Below are positions 1-10,054 of a DNA stretch of 49,578 nt, piece after piece. The notes beneath the pieces were generated by a model. The model saw nothing but the letters and a program-made list of their open reading frames with translations, was not told the origin of the DNA and searched no databases. Positions within the stretch are counted from its first letter, which is position 1. Each line of letters starts with the position of its first letter. The position numbers were made by a program, and so were the translations under genes. Origin of the DNA: Hypsibius dujardini (taxonomy: Eukaryota > Tardigrada > Eutardigrada > Parachela > Hypsibiidae); NCBI GenBank assembly GCA_001579985.1, contig LRSR01006014.1:1-49578 (forward strand), written 5' to 3'.

Positions 1-600
1 TCCGGCAGTGTCTATTGCTCCGTCCCCTCTTATCCGAAATTGCACCGATTTTGCTTTTTACCACGGGCTCAATGGGTTGATTGCTTGATTGCTTGATTGT
101 GTTAGTGATTCCTTGGAAATTCTGCCCTCCCATCAAATGGCTCTAGAGACAATGTAGCAAACAAAGTAACCATAAAAGAATAACTCATAAAATGGTTGCT
201 CCATATGAAACTCAAAATGTTGTTGGGGCGGAGCTAAAACGATGTTAATGTGTAGAAAGTACTTGTTTGCGCACTTTTGCGCGAATTCTTCTTTCTCAAA
301 AATTTCCTGCTGCATCTCAAGAACCAATAGAACGTAGTTTTTATAGAGGAACTATGTCATGATAACTTACATTGAGCGGTTTTTTGTTTAAGTTCCAAAC
401 ACGATTAGCGGAACTGAAGTTCGTAGTATACTTTTCGGCTTAAGTTGGCAGGTACAAAAGTACCACTTCCAGGACGAAATTCTTCAAAAGCACAATTATT
501 GTCGGATTCGTTTCAAATCAAGTTTTAGCTGTTCTTAACTTACTGCCCTCCTTACTTTCCATTTTCCCACACTCGTGGATGCTGGAGGGAGTTACAAATA
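1..600. other. Intergenic, repeat end at the left edge
   Basis: No gene is supported. Bases 8-40 match the segment that starts near 27,568 and 32,646 (shared core gtgtctattgctcc), which lies next to LRR copies elsewhere in the window. This edge is therefore probably the tail of another duplicated unit to the left. The rest is AT-rich sequence with no conserved reading frame. Confidence 0.5.
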
Positions 601-611
601 TTATTCAATAT

Positions 612-1460
612 TCGTGGTGGACCCTATAGTTCATTCTGTCATTGGCTTGTGAGCTTGGGGCAAGCCAATCAACAATTGGGGTTAGAATATATGGCCACGC
701 CTTGGGCGATAGGCGAGGGGCGAATTTGGGGCGAAAAATCCCCGCCTATTTCTTTCCAGTTGCGCCAATGATAGAAAAAACTTTTAATTCAAAAACAGAA
801 TTAAAGTGGAGCCAAGGTTGCCCTCGTTTCCAAAAATTTCGTTACTTCTTTGATTGCACCTGTCTCTCTCTCCAGATTTTGTCGTATTTGGAAGCATGTT
901 CTCCTCCTGCTGCACATCAACTGGATCATCCCGATTCACCGTACCTACTTTTACACCCGCAGACCTTCGAGGACTACTACCGCTGCACGTGGAAGGGATC
1001 CGCAACGACCAATTTCGCGAGTCGCACTTGCGCGGCTTCTTTGGACCGCACGTCCAACACATTATCTTCGACGGGGACAATAACGAGAAAATCGATCCTA
1101 ATCAACTACAGTTTCCGCCGCCTCATTTTGTGGCGTGGATTGTGCGACGCGCGCCCATTGTCCGGGGACTCCATCTGAAGCGTGTCCAATTGCTTGTTCA
1201 CTTTCGAGTCACATTTTCATCTCAGCTGTTTGCGGTGTTATTTCGAGGACTGCAGATTGGGGGGGGGGGAGGATTATGATTGGATCAGTGACTGCAGAGA
1301 TCCGGAGGAGTTAATCCGCCCTACTCGCACTCGTGGAGCTGTTAACGCTGACGGACTGCACCTTCCGATACAAACTCTCGGACGCGATGAAGAACGATAT
1401 CAACTGGAAAGGGAACAGGGAGAAGGAGTTTGGGTGGGTGGATGTTTGGATTAAAATTAA
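612..1460 (+). pseudogene. Decayed copy 1 of an unrecognised duplicated gene
   Basis: This segment is homologous to 14,290-15,190 over its whole length. A splice acceptor (tctctctccag) precedes an exon at about 877. Coding similarity runs on through several frames: HPQTFEDYYR, then DQFRESHLRGFFGP, FVAWIVRRAP, LKRVQLLVHF, DYDWISD and a C-terminal LTLTDCTFRYKL block ending near 1,455. A missing base near 1,007 and a run of ten G at 1,260 break the frame, so the copy is probably dead unless the G-run is a sequencing error. The LxxLxL spacing vaguely recalls the LRR part of an F-box protein, but I see no clear F-box and do not assign a family. Confidence 0.55.
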
Positions 1461-2849
1461 GGAAACCGTTATTGTGACTCCCTCTCATCTCCTATCACCA
1501 TCGTCACCCCCTTTTCCACTTGCATTAATTTACCATTGATTTAAATAACACAAAATACCGTGCAAAAATATCGTAAAAAAATACTTTTTAATTAAGTTTT
1601 GAAGCGGAAAATAAAAATGGTAATCAACAAAGTGGTTTCTGTTTTATAATGTAATTTTAATGTCTGCTTCGTCTACCTCTCGCAGTTTGAATGGTCGATA
1701 CAAATTGTATCAAATTTTATCTTGCAATTGTATTGGATTGGATTGTATGGATTTCGAAGGTTGTAATAATGTGTCCGCTAAGGTTGCGCCGAGAGCAGCG
1801 AGTTTTATACACTTCTTCTTGTTAGGTATAACGCTCTGCCTTAATCAATATTAATTGCGCATATGTGTAAAAGGGTCCCGAGTACCTATCGCAAAGTTAA
1901 CCGGTTTGTCAATTGTTTTGCGTCGTCATGTTGGTGAAAAACCATCAATCAGATCAAATGTAAAGAAAGATATCCGGTTTTTGTTTTCTAGTTCCGGTTG
2001 AATAAATTTAGCTCGAAACATTCCGGCAACAACGCAAGAAACCTGCTTGACCCGTTTTACCCTTTAATTAATCGTAACTTTGTTTTTATGATAACTTTCT
2101 AACTATAAAAATTGCTGATTTACGCGCTATTATTTGTCCCAGCGCAGCTTTTTGATTTTGAAACAAGAAGAACCATCCAAAACTCAGATTAAGATCGATA
2201 GTGCCTTCAGCGAAGTATTATTTTGTATTCTGGCGAAGTTTATTTTGAAAGATGATGGAAAGCACCGCTCCCAAATTCCGATCTCTCCGAAAAATACACA
2301 TTGCTCCGACTTTTACTTAAGAGTGATTTTGGGTTTCATGCTGGATTCCACTGGCTCTCCAAATTGCACTGTGGGTCACATGAGATAGGATGTAACGGAG
2401 GAGGCGTTCCTAAACAAATATTGACGGGAAACTTACGAAGAAATGAAAAACGAAAAGAACCCAAAACAAACTACGGGAAATCTACGAAAAGTGAAAAAGG
2501 CGAAACCTTCGGAATGTGTTAAATAAATGTGCTTTGCCTCGTCTAGCTAGTTAATGCTATGTTCTTATGTGAAATTCAATTTGTTCGGCAAATTTCAATT
2601 TTTGTCGCAATCCCATCCGTTTCCAGATCAATCCCTGTCCGATATCACGTTAGAAAACATTGCAAAATGGGACCGATGCGAACCCGATAAAACAAATGAG
2701 ATAACTTTTATGTACATGTAAAACTTCAGCTCCGCCACAAGTCTGAATACGGGATTCAGATGGTTCACTCGAATGGAAAACATGATTTGATGTGCAAATG
2801 TGTTCCATTGAGAGCTTACTCAGTTGCTAAAGTCGTCGCAGTCCGGAGC
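1461..2849. other. AT-rich intergenic DNA
   Basis: No gene is supported. Bases 1,540-1,700 continue the duplication shared with 15,290-15,480, including the stretch following the two decayed gene copies. The remaining open stretches start at non-ATG codons and have no match elsewhere in the window. Confidence 0.4.
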
Positions 2850-3112
2850 GCAACACGCATAACACCCAGTTTGTCTGCACACTTCTCGGAAGACGAAGGA
2901 TTGACTTGAAGAACAGTCCTGCGTTGATTAATTTTGACAGACGTTTGTTTAACCTGCCTTGACTCTAGCATCTCGATTAATTGTCATTACCGGTATAAAG
3001 CTCGTTCCAGATCGTAAAAGTGGTTGTCAGTGCATTGCAAAGACAATGACTAAACTGGCAAACCATGACACTATTGCGTTTACTAATCTTGAGATTCCGT
3101 AGACAGAATTAT

Positions 3113-3195
3113 CTAATCCAAAAGTTCAATGGGGACGATGCCACGAAGCCTGTTCGATTTTGGAGCTTTAGTCGTAGTTAAAAGTCTAAAATTGC
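3113..3195 (-). other. Antisense terminal exon of lectin type, copy 1
   Basis: This 83-base exon has an intact acceptor (cttatag on the minus strand) and an open 27-codon frame ending in RGIVPIELLD and a TAG stop. The terminal exon of the complete lectin gene at 36,414-36,496 has the same length, entry phase and ending (RGIVPVELLD). No lectin first exon is visible on the 5' side in this unit, so the exon looks orphaned, yet its frame is kept. It could serve an unseen or diverged upstream exon. Confidence 0.6.
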
Positions 3196-3261
3196 CTATA
3201 AGAAAAACAGGACATTTTATTGAGGGACAAAAAGATTTGATGAGTAACAAATCGTATAGGT

Positions 3262-3708
3262 AGGCAGACAGAGAGACAGAGAGATAGAGAAACAGGCAGG
3301 CAGAGAGACAGACAGAGAGACAGACACAAAGACAGAGAGACAGACACAAAGACATAAAGACAGATAACTCGACAGACGGACAAACAAACACTGAAATAGT
3401 TCACCTTCGCGGCAAAATTTCAGTAGTCCTTACTGTGCCTGAATTTAAAAGACAAGTCAAGAGTTACGTGAATATTAACACACAAGAAACCCGCAAGGCA
3501 ATGATTTGTAAGCTAATGAAAAAATAAACGTACATGTTATTAAACATGCATAAATCAGACATACAAATGCACAGACAAGCAGACACATTGGCCCACGTGG
3601 AGAAATTTGCTGAGGCACATTCCTATTAGATAGTCTCCACTGGCAAACATACAGGCAGGCAGGCAGACAAACGGACAAACAGACAGACAAACAAATAGAC
3701 AAACACAC
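3262..3708. repeat. (CAGA)n/(GACA)n microsatellite tracts
   Basis: There are two blocks, about 3,262-3,388 and 3,650-3,708, of imperfect tetranucleotide repeat. Translated, they give meaningless CLSVCLSV strings. In the lectin gene the same kind of tract fills the intron before the terminal exon, and it lies in the same relative position here. Confidence 0.9.
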
Positions 3709-4448
3709 ACAAAAATTCTTTAATCTTAGATTTCTGGAGACACTCCAAACTTTCGTCAATGGTTAAAACGGATTTGGTTTGATTTCATTTACTTTAATAT
3801 TGCTCAAGACTATCTTGCGCCTTTAAACGATACGTTTGTTTTTATTCTCTAAATGTTGAGTATTGTATGAGGAAGTAGCGGCACAAGCAGGGGGATTTTT
3901 AAACAAATTAGCAAATATTGTACACGAGAAAATGAACTGCAAGTATCTGGAAATTATAGCATTTTGATATATAATTTTGGCAATTATCAGCAATGGGACC
4001 TCAATATACGTAGCTATTGTATACTGCATATGAACCGCATCGCCTATCGTACTTACTGATACAACGTATCTCTTCTTGCTCAAACGAAAGTGAGGTCCCG
4101 CAGAACGAACAATGGCTGCGTGCGTGGACCAAATCGAGTGTGGATTATATGTAGCAATTCTATTCGCAAATTGTTTGTCACGGCGGGAAATTAGAGATAC
4201 AGATGCGGTCATATTTCACATTACAATCGTTGACCCAACAATTAACAAACATTCTTGTGACGTCGAGCAAGGTCCATGAAGAATCGACTGTAATCAGTCT
4301 TTCCCTGTTGTTCGTCCGGCAACCTTGACGAGCGATCCGTTGTCTACGGATGTAATATGAAAGGGAAAGAAAGTGTGAAAGCGAATTGTGGGTCTTAGTT
4401 ATTCTATGCATCTGGGTTAGACATTTGAGCTTCATGCCATTTATTACC

Positions 4449-6237
4449 ATGGGTCGATTTATATTTTTCTGGTTGGCATGGGCGGCGACCGTTCACGGGA
4501 CGAATCAAACGCAACGAGCTGGTCCCGTTTCGGTCCCTCACGAAGGGTGTATTTTTTATCCTGAAGGCTATGCAGTTTTCTACAATGGCTCCCAAGACGT
4601 TGCCGTACCGACGACATTCTGTACGGGCTCGCAAGACTACGTTCTCGCAAGACTGATTTTGATGTCTCCTTGGTGCACGCTGACACCGAGGCCCTCTTGT
4701 TCGAAAACACCAAGAGAGTTATAGTCAAGGACAATTACACTCCGCTTCCATATCTTCCCTCTCTGCGCTATTTCGTAATGATCATCAGTTTTGGCGATGC
4801 TTCTCCGCGTTTCCCGCTAAACGGACTTTTCATCCATAATAAGAATCACATAGTTCATCTGCATTTATCTGGTGTGAACATGATCGGAATAAACAAGGCC
4901 GACTTCAACGGTTTCGTCAGGCTGAAATATCTTGTACTTGACCGTTGTCAGATTACGGCTATTGATAAGGACATTTTCGAGGAGCTTGGCAACATTGTGG
5001 ACGCTCCATCCCTCGGCAAAATATTCCCCGATCTTGAGGTCTACTTCTATTGGCACGACATTGAACAATTGGACTGGGCGTTTCTAAGCCCGATTTCGCG
5101 ACGTTTGAAGGTGCAGTCTCTAACTATGCCAACATACCCAAAAAACGAAATCAAATTTTTTTTCTTGCGGTTGTAAACGTTACTCCCGTTTGTAATTGGA
5201 AAGAGTTCATGTTTCAAAGACTTTATTTAAAACCGTTTGTAACTGAAAACGTGTTTATGTTTTCAGGTACTTAATTTATATGGGAACAACTTAAGGAACG
5301 TGGTATCAACTGCCGACAGCAACAACCCAGTTTTTCTGGAGAGCATTGAGATGATTTCCTTGAGCGGTAATAAGCTTGGAACGCTGCCGAGCTTTATCTA
5401 CGAGAGTCTAAACCTGAGCTCGCTGATTTCTTTCTATTTCACCAGCGAATACCGAGAGCAGCAGTTCTGTGAAAACTCCGGTGGCTGTTCATGCTGTGAA
5501 CTGTATAACTTTACAATGTGGTATAGGTCAAATGTGCCAAAGCTTAGCTATCCTGAGATTGAACTAACTTGTGGAGGCAGGACTAACACAGTGCACAATG
5601 GGTCATTTAGTCCAGAGTGTACGTTTCACCTTCATGACTTTCGGTTTAGTCGTTTGACGTACTCTAAAAAAATTTTTATTTTCCAGGCGGTCCAGCGGAC
5701 CCACCGACTCGCATTCCAATAATTGCGACACCTGCTCCGACGCACCCACAACCGACCACGCCCACCACTCATCCAGCTGAGTTAACAGAATCATATCCTC
5801 CAACTGGCTGGATGCCGGCACAATCAACCCGACAAACCGACTATCAAACCACACCCGCACCGGGCAGCCAAGACAACTGCCAAAAAATTGAGCCCCTCAT
5901 CGTCACGTGTCGTAAAGGGAAGGTGACCTTTTCCCAAATGAAGCCTAATGAAACGGACGCTTTGGTGGCGGCCCTGGATGTGGACATCACTTTACGATGT
6001 CGAATGCTGATGCATAGCTCGCACACGTGGTTGCTGCCGGGGCGCCAGTGGGACGAAAGGCAGTCTTCTTTGCCCGTCAACGTCAAGTGCACGAAGGAAG
6101 GCGTGACGGTGTCCGATGACCAACCGGACGACTCGGAAGCCACACTCTTGACCTTGACCACCACGGGAAACCTAAAATGTCGATTGCTCTTTGTAGATTA
6201 TGTGAATTACCTCCAGGCGATTGCTGGTCTGAACTAA
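4449..6237 (+). pseudogene. LRR surface receptor copy A, frameshifted, with a novel tail
   Basis: Three exons: 4,449-5,110, 5,267-5,618 and 5,687-6,237. Introns are 156 and 68 bases with the same sites as the intact copies (AAG|GTGCAG and GAGT|GTACGT). Exon 1 starts with a signal peptide (MGRFIFFWLAWAATVHG). Near 4,640-4,656 a locally copied ctcgcaagac block adds a net two bases and shifts the frame, so it is drawn as a pseudogene; a sequencing error or variant is possible. LRR strands, the CCELYNFTMWY C-cap and the Pro/Thr stalk follow. Unlike the paralogs, the protein does not end in a hydrophobic tail. After LIVTC (5,908) it continues for about 110 residues with two tandem Cys repeats (from 5,908 and 6,088). 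That would make it secreted rather than anchored. Confidence 0.75.
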
Positions 6238-6309
6238 CTCGTTATATGGAAAGAAATCGATTGCGTGGTCGCCCTTAATTTCTGTCGGCAATGTCCATTT
6301 GGATATAAA
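5905..6309 (+). other. Captured segment encoding a two-repeat Cys domain
   Basis: Paralogs B and C read straight from the stalk into the hydrophobic tail (ctcatcgtca then gtgtc-ctgtgcc). In copy A the two halves of this junction are separated by about 400 bases, and paralogous sequence resumes near 6,310. The insert is open for about 330 bases and encodes two related repeats of about 45 residues. Both share C-K-x-x-VT-x-S, then P-[ND]-[ED]-x-[DE]-A, then L-[RK]-CR-[ML]-L. I do not recognise the domain. No intron boundaries are visible, so this is an insertion into exon 3 rather than an added exon. Confidence 0.6.
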
Positions 6310-6691
6310 CGTGGCACTGTGCCCTATTTATTCAACTGATTTCATATTGATTTTTCGTTTTTGATTGCGCCGCTGCTTAATTTCAGTTCTCTTTTTGCGG
6401 TTTCGAAATGCATGGGCGAAAACAGACTTGGTATTGTTTCCCGCGTCTCCACGGATGTGGTGACCAGCATAAAAACTCCGTGATCGCTCCTTTTTAAACT
6501 AATCCATGAGTGAAAAATTTAGGAATTGTCCATAAAATATTATTGGAAGATTCCAGTCTCAGCCAAAAACACCAATTCCTAAAATTTCATTATTAAATAA
6601 CCATCAATTAAAAATGATTATTCTAGTGAATGTACAACATCTTAAATTTTTCCCAATTGAACAGAGCCTTGTCCCCAGCAAGCAATATTAT
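6238..6691. other. 3' flank of copy A
   Basis: From about 6,310 this DNA matches the 3' flanks of copies B (12,839-12,990), C (27,187-27,220) and the split copy (32,395-32,560), including gccgctgcttaa. It is probably the shared 3' UTR and downstream duplicated DNA. No separate gene is seen. Confidence 0.5.
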
Positions 6692-6907
6692 CTAAAATAA
6701 TTTTAGAGGAATACATTTTAGGGAAAAAGGTTTGGACAAGATCTGACACTGGCGCTGGTAATTGGCTGGTCTCTTGTGAGCCTGAATAATTGTGTCTGAA
6801 TAATATATTGTTAAACGGTTTAGTTGCACATGAACTGGATCTGCTCTCAATATGTCTAAGTAATTGACCGCCAAGTACATTTCATCGTAGATGAAGAACA
6901 GTGGCAT
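6692..6907 (-). CDS. 71-codon ORF duplicated at 32,859-33,074
   Basis: An ATG-started frame beginning MPLFFIYDEM and ending IPLKLF. The copy at 32,859-33,074 has the same length, start and end, with about 24 base differences and about 13 residue differences. Neither has a stop or frameshift, but the ratio of changes is close to neutral expectation, so conservation of coding is not proven. There is no signal peptide and no recognised family. It may be an exon of a larger gene or simply a chance frame in duplicated DNA. Confidence 0.25.
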   Translation of the reverse strand: MPLFFIYDEMYLAVNYLDILRADPVHVQLNRLTIYYSDTIIQAHKRPANYQRQCQILSKPFSLKCIPLKLF

Positions 6908-7260
6908 GGCGCTGTTATTAGGACTTTAATGTACTGAAACGGTATTTCATTTTGTCATTTACTATTTATTTGTCTGCCTAAACGAAGATGAGGTGCTTTG
7001 AAAGGAAGAATGGCTGTTTGTTAGACCAAACCGAGTTAGGATCAGGAAGAATTATCTCTGGCCGTGCCGCCCGTTTAATTTTCTGACAAAATGATCTAGA
7101 GCCACAAAGAGTTATCTATTTTTTGCAATTCAACCAGCAGCTACAGTAATCATTCAAGCGGCGTCGGAAAACTTCCATATAGGCTCATGTCAAATAATCC
7201 TACACTTTCCTGAAAAAAATGTCAAATCCAAGGATTTGGTTCTATATACGGTTTTCCTAT
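6908..7260. other. Duplicated non-coding flank
   Basis: Paralogous to 33,075-33,400 (shared tgtcaaataatcctacactttcc-type sequence near 7,192). No gene seen. Confidence 0.45.
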
Positions 7261-7925
7261 ACCCAATTTTTTAGTTGCTTCATAGCAGCAAACATTCAAT
7301 GTCTTTAAATTAATATTTTATCATTTAATAAGTAACTAAAAAATAAGATTATAGTTTCTGCTACTGACAGTCAAGATGAAAAAGTAAATATATGCATCAA
7401 TTTCGGTAGAAACTCAACCACCAGTAATCGCTTTTACAAGACCGAAAATAATTTAAGAAAATGTGCAAAAAATGATTAATCATAGGTTCCGTCATTCGTA
7501 GGTGGGTGATTGATTGCTGTCCAAAAGTCCATTATCCAACTCGACCGTAGTGCGGATGTTTTTGGGAATGTAAAATCGGCGATGAGTGTAATATCCTCGC
7601 CGGATCCGGAAGCGCGGATTAATTGGTTGGAAATGCATGCTCGGTGCCTTCCGATCTAATATCAGTACTGGATTTACTCGATAGATAGCGACAGCGCACG
7701 AGCTGTGTGACGTTAAATTGGTCCCCCCCTACTCGTTAGCTTGTACCTGCCTGTACAGCGAGCAACCAGTACGTCACGTGACCCGTACGCTGTCGCTATC
7801 TATCGCGAAAATACAGCATCGCTCTCCGCCCATTGATAGGGGTGGACCGCTAGGTTGGGTGGTGCAACGATGGAGGTACGAAGGAAAATTTGTGTCAGAT
7901 TGATACAGAATCATCAATGGCGGGT
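7261..7925. repeat. Duplicated segment shared with 15,790-16,310
   Basis: Aligned with 15,790-16,310, both carry the same antisense coding-like block (SMHxQPIN, then TVELDxGLLDS) and the same flank reading caacgatggaggtacga near 7,865. The copy here is interrupted by the MITE at 7,679-7,805; the copy at 16 kb has the uninterrupted site. The end of this segment also matches 33,390-33,480. The antisense block is not recognised. Confidence 0.6.
7679..7805. mobile_element. MITE-like element, 18-bp perfect terminal inverted repeats
   Basis: The left end cgatagatagcgacagcg (7,679-7,696) is the exact reverse complement of the right end at 7,788-7,805. The core is 91 bases, includes a run of seven C, and has no coding capacity. 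The paralogous segment near 16,170 reads through without it, giving an empty-site comparison. A second, truncated member lies reversed at 17,217-17,305. Confidence 0.8.
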
Positions 7926-8201
7926 GTAACATTTTCCAAGTAAAAGATATTTAGCCAAAGATGAAATCATGATGATGATATCATGAATCCTGATCAATTA
8001 GTTTCCGTTGAGTATATCACATTATATTTGTAACCGATTCCGAACCGGTTCGGTTTTATACGGTCCGGTATCTAAAAAAACCGGACCGCATAGAACCGTT
8101 TCTGCAATGGAGCCAGACAGTTTTAACCGGTTCAGAAAAACGACCGAACCGGAACCGGACTCAGAACCGGTTGACATCCCTACGACCGTTACATCCTTGA
8201 T
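7926..8201. repeat. Degenerate AACCGG-rich repeat
   Basis: Between 8,030 and 8,190 the motif AACCGG/CCGGTT and close variants (gaaccggttcgg, ccgaaccggaaccgg) recur on both strands, so the stretch can fold on itself. A short related stretch (gattcgaatcggttcggt) occurs near 18,455. It resembles non-coding foldback repeats. No gene is supported. Confidence 0.5.
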
Positions 8202-8600
8202 ATGGTGACCGAGGCGTCTGCTTTTTTACGTTTCCCCTGGCAGACCACTGGGATAGTCAACTATTTGAAGGAGTTTGATCTGCCGAGGTTGAACTTCCGC
8301 CATATGGAAGGGGACGATCAGCTGAGAGTGGCTCGTTGTGTTGTCGGTTCTACAATCAACAGTAAGACAAGCCGCATTTCCCACGTCGCCTTTTCAGTTT
8401 CCGGATGACTTTATGCAACCGGGAGTGCGGCCGAAAAAGCACTTTCCCAAGAACTGGAGATAGCAACTGGCGCTTTTCTATGTGCCGGCCCTGGCGATCT
8501 ACGTGGCGACAGCATGGCCAGTCTTTTTATTTGTTGTCTAGTACCATCAAGGTTTTCCACCATGCCATCCAAAAGGATAAACATGTTGACGCTCTAAATT
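8202..8600 (+). other. Unassigned open stretches, possibly a broken small gene
   Basis: An ATG-started 68-codon frame (8,202-8,408) overlaps another frame reading PDDFMQPGVRPKKHFPKNWR with a stop at 8,461. After that stop, about 22 hydrophobic residues (LFYVPALAIYVATAWPVFLF) continue in the same frame. Together this could be a decayed small single-pass membrane protein, but no splice arrangement I tried gives one clean frame. I do not assign a function. Confidence 0.2.
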
Positions 8601-8724
8601 AGGCTGTTGGACCTGTTCAAGGTCGTTGGTTTTAGGATACTAAAATCCAACATAATCAGGCCAACTGGCGGGCAGGCAAATGAATGGAGAGCATTTATTA
8701 GCCCAGCAATAATCCATATAGATA

Positions 8725-8795
8725 GGCGACAGGCAAACAAACAAACAAAGACAGACAAACTGATAAATATGAAGACAGCCAGATAAACAGACGGA
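8725..8795. repeat. Short (GACA)n tract
   Basis: Imperfect acagacaaac-type tetranucleotide repeat upstream of the kinase exons. Non-coding. Confidence 0.75.
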
Positions 8796-8941
8796 AAATG
8801 TCTTATTCCAACCAGACGAAGTTGTCGATAGAGAGAGAGAGTCGCGCAGAATTGTTGCACTCAGTGACCTACGGAGACTTTTGCATGCCGGAAGTTTATT
8901 CCTTCGGTGACTTGATAAGACAGTGTGGTGCGTTTTAGTAT

Positions 8942-9489
8942 TTCGGCCCGGGCATGCGGATGTTCGACAAGGTAATTGGAGTGGAAACGGGAGGACCTGG
9001 CGGCCGGAGGTTACACGAGCCCGGCCACTCACACCTGGACTACATCAAATTCCGCAATCTCATCTTGAAAATGATCCGATTTGAGCCCTCTCAACGTCTC
9101 ACACCCAAAGAAGCGCTTTCACACTCATTCTTTCAAAAGTAAGCCCTGTTCGAGCTGTCTGTCTGCCTGCCGCTGTTTGTCTGCCTATCTATTGTTTTGC
9201 CTACCTGTATATCTGTCTGTTTGCATGTCTGTCTTTGTGCCCTTGTCTATGTTTGCCTGCCCATCTGTCTGTGTGTGTCTATGTGTCTGTTAACCGGTGT
9301 GTTTGTCTGCCTGTCTGTTGTTTGACTGTATAGCCTGTGAGTATACCTGTCGGTGAGTCTGTCTGCTTGTCTGTTTGTACTTGTGTATGTCTTCCTAAAT
9401 TGAATGTTCTTTTTAGACCTGATGAAATGAGTGCGTCAGTGTTCGCCGGACAAGGCATGTTCCCGGGATCGGAAAGGCGACCGTCATGA
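8942..9489 (+). CDS. C-terminal exons of a DYRK1/minibrain-like kinase (partial)
   Basis: Exon 8,942-9,138 (acceptor gcgttttag, donor AAAA|GTAAGC) joins exon 9,417-9,489 (acceptor tctttttag) in frame, restoring a Lys codon at the junction, and ends at TGA. The first exon carries GVETGGPGGRR, then DYIKFRNLILKM and ALSHSFFQ, the C-lobe end that typifies DYRK1 dual-specificity kinases. After the domain only 23 residues remain, against several hundred in DYRK1A. No upstream kinase exon (glycine loop, HCDLKPEN, DFG-type motifs) is visible in the preceding 8.9 kb on either strand. It is therefore either the 3' end of a gene with very distant exons or a duplicated fragment. The intron holds a (GTCT)n tract. 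Confidence 0.7.
9139..9416. repeat. (GTCT)n microsatellite inside the kinase intron
   Basis: Almost the whole 278-base intron between the two kinase exons is imperfect ctgtctgtctgcctg repeat. Confidence 0.85.
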
Positions 9490-10054
9490 TCAGGTCCTCA
9501 ACGGTCAACCGACGCCGCGGTTGGTTCCTGGTCTTTCTTAACCGGTCAGTTAGGACTATAGTAATTAAGTGTTGGTGGTTGTCTGTTGACAGTCGGGTGA
9601 TGGGCGTTCTGCGGTCAGCAAGGTGTTGGATTGGTTTCAAGTGTGAACTCATCTCTGTCCATCATCTCAAATGGCTTCCTTCCTTCCTTCAAGGTGCGGC
9701 AAAACGTTTTCGGGGTTAAGCAAGCCATTTCTTCTCATTTCTTTCTGTCCCAATCCGGGCTTTCTTTCTTCCTTTCCATGCTTTTAGACTATTTATTTCT
9801 CTAACTGTCTGTCTGTCTGTCTGCCTGCCTGTCTGCCTGACTGTTTTTCCCCAGTATGTCTGTCTATTTAGTGTGTTAACTGGTTAGCTGTTTGTGCTTG
9901 TCTGGTTGCTTGTTAGCTTTCTCTGCTTCTAATTTTTAATTTTGTTTTTCAGAATTTTTACTAATCTTTTTTTTTCAATTGAAATGTCTTGGCAGATGCC
10001 GTGTGACAGGGAAGGAGACTTGTCCCTCATGGCTTCTATCGCGGATCGTGTCTG
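9490..10054. other. Intergenic with a (CTGT)n tract
   Basis: Holds a short ctgtctgtctgcctgcctg tract at 9,800-9,845 and T-rich DNA. No gene supported. Confidence 0.5.

Larger units (their letters stand above)
2850..4448 (+). repeat. Upstream duplication unit of LRR copy A
   Basis: This segment is paralogous to 10,055-11,342, 24,470-25,710 and, over its second half, 27,780-28,340. A partial copy lies at 16,960-17,365. It contains, in order: an antisense lectin-type terminal exon (3,113-3,195), (CAGA)n tracts, a conserved stretch beginning near 3,715, and the LRR promoter region. The position where copy C has TATAAAAG is degenerate here (taatatgaaag near 4,351). The unit shows that the LRR genes were duplicated with about 1.3-1.6 kb of 5' flank. 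Confidence 0.75.

Noticed and set aside
3823-4212. Minus-strand 129-codon ORF upstream of copy A
   Set aside because: It lies in the duplicated promoter unit, and the equivalent frames in the other copies are broken or different.
5905-6309. Extra sequence in copy A as a retained intron
   Set aside because: No GT-AG pair brackets it at the paralogous junction and it is open for about 110 codons with internal repeats.
6692-6907. Strong purifying selection on the duplicated 71-codon ORF
   Set aside because: About 13 residue changes among about 24 base differences is near neutral expectation; listed only as low confidence.
8202-8600. Possible upstream exons of the DYRK1-like kinase
   Set aside because: No kinase motif is present in any frame and no compatible splice phase was found.
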